Made by a program: the position numbers and the translations under genes
Shown here: positions 61,863-64,000 of the stretch, piece after piece
How the letters are laid out: each line of letters opens with the position of its first letter
Position numbering within the stretch: the stretch's first letter is position 1
The notes under the pieces: model-generated
Seen by the model: only the letters and a program-made list of their open reading frames with translations
What the model was told of the DNA's origin: nothing
Database searches by the model: none
Source: Rachycentron canadum
Taxonomy: Eukaryota > Chordata > Actinopteri > Carangiformes > Rachycentridae
DNA length: 64,000 nucleotides
NCBI GenBank assembly: GCA_038496675.1
Contig: CM076668.1
Span: 1,365,599 to 1,429,598, forward strand
Direction of reading: 5' to 3'

Positions 61863-62609
61863 ATGACTTCCCCGCAGACAGAGAAGATGAGATGAGGTTC
61901 AGTGGGATGCCAGTGGAATGTCAAACACACACTCTCTCTGTTCCTTCTGTCTATCTCTCTGTCTCTCTCTCTCTCACACACACAGTGAGTGAGGTGTGGA
62001 GGAGAAGAGGACAGATGAATGTATAGCAGGAGAGATGTAAGGGATGAATGGAGAAGGAGTGAATTGGAAGAAGAGGTGGATGGATTGAGGGAAGGAAAGC
62101 TGGCAGACAACATTAGCATACTGAGAGAGGAAAGTGTATTATGTATTCAGCTCAGCCAGCCAGCAAAGAGACACAGAGAGATGAAGGGACGAGAGATGTT
62201 TTCACCCACAAACTGCTCTCTTTCATTCAGTTCTTACTGAGAAGTTTTCACATCACATTCCCTCCAGTGGTTAGGAGCTCCTCTGTTTTGGGGCAGCAGT
62301 GGGTTTCAACAGGACTCTTTTAAACAAACTGTGATTCAAAGATTACTGGTGTTAGTTTTTATTTTTATTTGTTTCAACAAACTACACCAGAAATACTAGT
62401 CAGTTAAACAAATTATGAATATTCTATTCACGTATGTAATCAATGTACATGGTTGTTGCAGCTAAGATGTTATGGATCTGCCTGCCACTAGGGGCTGCAG
62501 CGCTGAAGACAGCAGACCCTCTGTCCTGCACTAGACGTAAACAAGCAAGGTGGAGAGAGAGAGGGAGAGAGAGACAGATTACATTTGGCAGGACTTTGAT
62601 CTAGAAAAT

Positions 62610-63007
62610 GAAAATATGTTTGCATCAAGGTCAACCCACTGTGACGTCACCCATTGGTTTGTGAGCTGCCATCACATGTCACCATCTTATTTTTTTTTAA
62701 TTTATTAATTTTTTTAAACCAGAAGAAACCAACCACCATTTGGAGGAGAAGGTGTAGCTGAGGAGGAGTGAGATGTTTGTGCCTCCTCTGGCAGGTTGTC
62801 ATCGCTGCTACAACCTGTCAAACACACAGTAGCCACGCCCTAATGCATCCCCTGCTTTATGGTCTGTCTGAAGTAGGGACATTTTCCCATAGACTTCAAT
62901 ACAATCTGACTTCTTTTTACAACCAGTGGAGTCCCCCACTGATGGTCATTAGATAGAATGAAGGTTTAAGGCTCTTCAGCACTGTCTTCACTTTTCAGCT
63001 CTATGGT
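62610..63007 (-). mobile_element. Dispersed repeat family C, copy 4, inverted
   Basis: Read on the minus strand, it gives 'gctgaaaagtgaag', 'gactccactggttgtaaaaa', 'gaccataaagcaggggatgc', 'ttagggcgtggctac', a 'ctcctcctcagct' block, an A-rich spacer and 'cacaaaccaatgggtgacgt'. The middle part containing 'gtttatggtc' is deleted. It carries both the 5' and 3' blocks, so it helps define the family. Confidence 0.75.
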
Positions 63008-64000
63008 TTGTATGTGTATCTGTCAGAATAAAGTTGACCAGAGCAAGGTGTAACTACATTCAACACAGGCATGTGCACTTAACTTTTGGAAAGATGGGTG
63101 CTGGTGCTAGCACTGCTAACTGGCAATCCAATATAAAATAATATTTTCACAGATGTGTGATTAAATTTGTGACATGTTCCTTCATGTTCCATTCATAAAC
63201 ACCAAAAGTACACACACTGTCCTGCATCCCCAAATACTCATACAGAACCAAATGTGGATTAAACTGCTCCTAAAATTGTTCACTATGTGCTGTTTTCTCC
63301 TGTTTGAGTAGGATTTGTTCAAGACAACATGGAGCGGCTGTTTTTAGGAAACTAGATCTGTGTCAGGTGTTTTAAAGGATTTACATCCTCAGTGGTTCTA
63401 GAGTTGAGAGCCACCTACAGAGAGGTGAAGTGTTGAGAGACGCATCATTAGTAGTAAGTAGCAGCAAAGTACACAGATAAATTTCTCCAGTATCTATGGA
63501 CATTATCTCCAATTGACAGCTGCTGCAAACACCTCCACCACAGATGAAACCAGTGTCCCCAAGATGCACACATAATGTTGCATTTGATACATTTTTGAAC
63601 CACTCAAGTATGTAACATGGATTATTAGATAACAGGTTGAGGCTCCGAGAACCCAAAGTGATGTTTTCAAAGCCTCATTGCTGTTTTTATCATCAGAACT
63701 CTAATATCTGAGGTGTATCCATCATTGAAGTCCACATAAAAAGAGATGTGGTGGGATCTCAGTGGATTGTGTGGTGTAGGAAGAATTCAAATTCAGGAAA
63801 CACAAAAATAAAGCAGAATATATGCCCTTGGAAACAGAAAAAATCACAGAATGACAGACCTTTTACCATGTCTAGAAAAAATAAAAACCTGTATGAATGT
63901 ACCTTTAAGGTTTCACTTTTGCTGTCTGAGAAGATGAACTTCAGCAGATGCATTTTTCACTTTTATTTCTGCTACAAGGAAACACAATAGTTAGAATGAG

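Larger units (their letters stand above)
61456..64000 (+). other. reep3: reep3 intron 6 (start) and right edge
   Basis: No convincing further coding exon is seen. A weak candidate at 61878-61984 is discussed as a finding. The stretch holds a (GCGT)n(GT)n array (61809-61862), a CT/CA tract (about 61950-61985) and an inverted copy of family C (62610-63007). I see nothing recognisable in 62000-62600 or 63010-64000. Confidence 0.7.

Noticed and set aside
1..64000. tRNA, rRNA and snRNA genes
   Set aside because: The only tRNA-like A/B box signals belong to SINEs with tails; no cloverleaf or known snRNA sequence was seen.

Overview
The window is vertebrate nuclear DNA, most likely from a teleost (probably a percomorph). 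It has split genes with GT-AG introns, abundant (CA)n/(GT)n arrays, two CpG-rich promoters, and many decayed repeats of types common in fish: tRNA-derived SINEs with an ATGG-type tail, Tc1-like transposons and a LINE fragment. Only two genes can be supported, and both come from recognising split exons. Almost every long open frame is low-complexity repeat or transposon debris.

Layout. (1) 1-30533 is read as the first intron of jmjd1c on the minus strand. It is rich in microsatellites in its first 20 kb, and no second exon was found. (2) 29630-31230 is the CpG-rich jmjd1c promoter and first exon; coding exon 1 (52 codons) is complement 30534-30689. (3) 31231-37019 is intergenic. (4) 37020-37589 is the reep3 promoter and 5' leader, with CCAAT boxes and a full CRE. 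(5) 37590-61455 holds six coding exons of reep3 on the plus strand, encoding residues 1-193 plus one base. The gene runs past the right edge, so its C-terminus is missing.

The two genes lie head to head with about 6.9 kb between start codons, the same order as human JMJD1C-REEP3. They do different jobs: a JmjC-domain chromatin regulator and an ER-shaping, microtubule-binding membrane protein. Nothing in the sequence shows a functional link beyond conserved neighbourhood.

The most interesting local signals are these. reep3 intron 5 has a GC donor and an acceptor whose pyrimidine tract is replaced by a (GT)n run. A perfect 20-bp-arm palindrome lies at 48625-48668. Two copies of a repeat 38 kb apart share a 260-bp block differing at only two bases, while the adjoining part is far more diverged. 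A 15-G run lies about 20 nt upstream of the jmjd1c start codon on the sense strand. I found no evidence of a novel multigene system, and no CRISPR, tRNA or rRNA feature.
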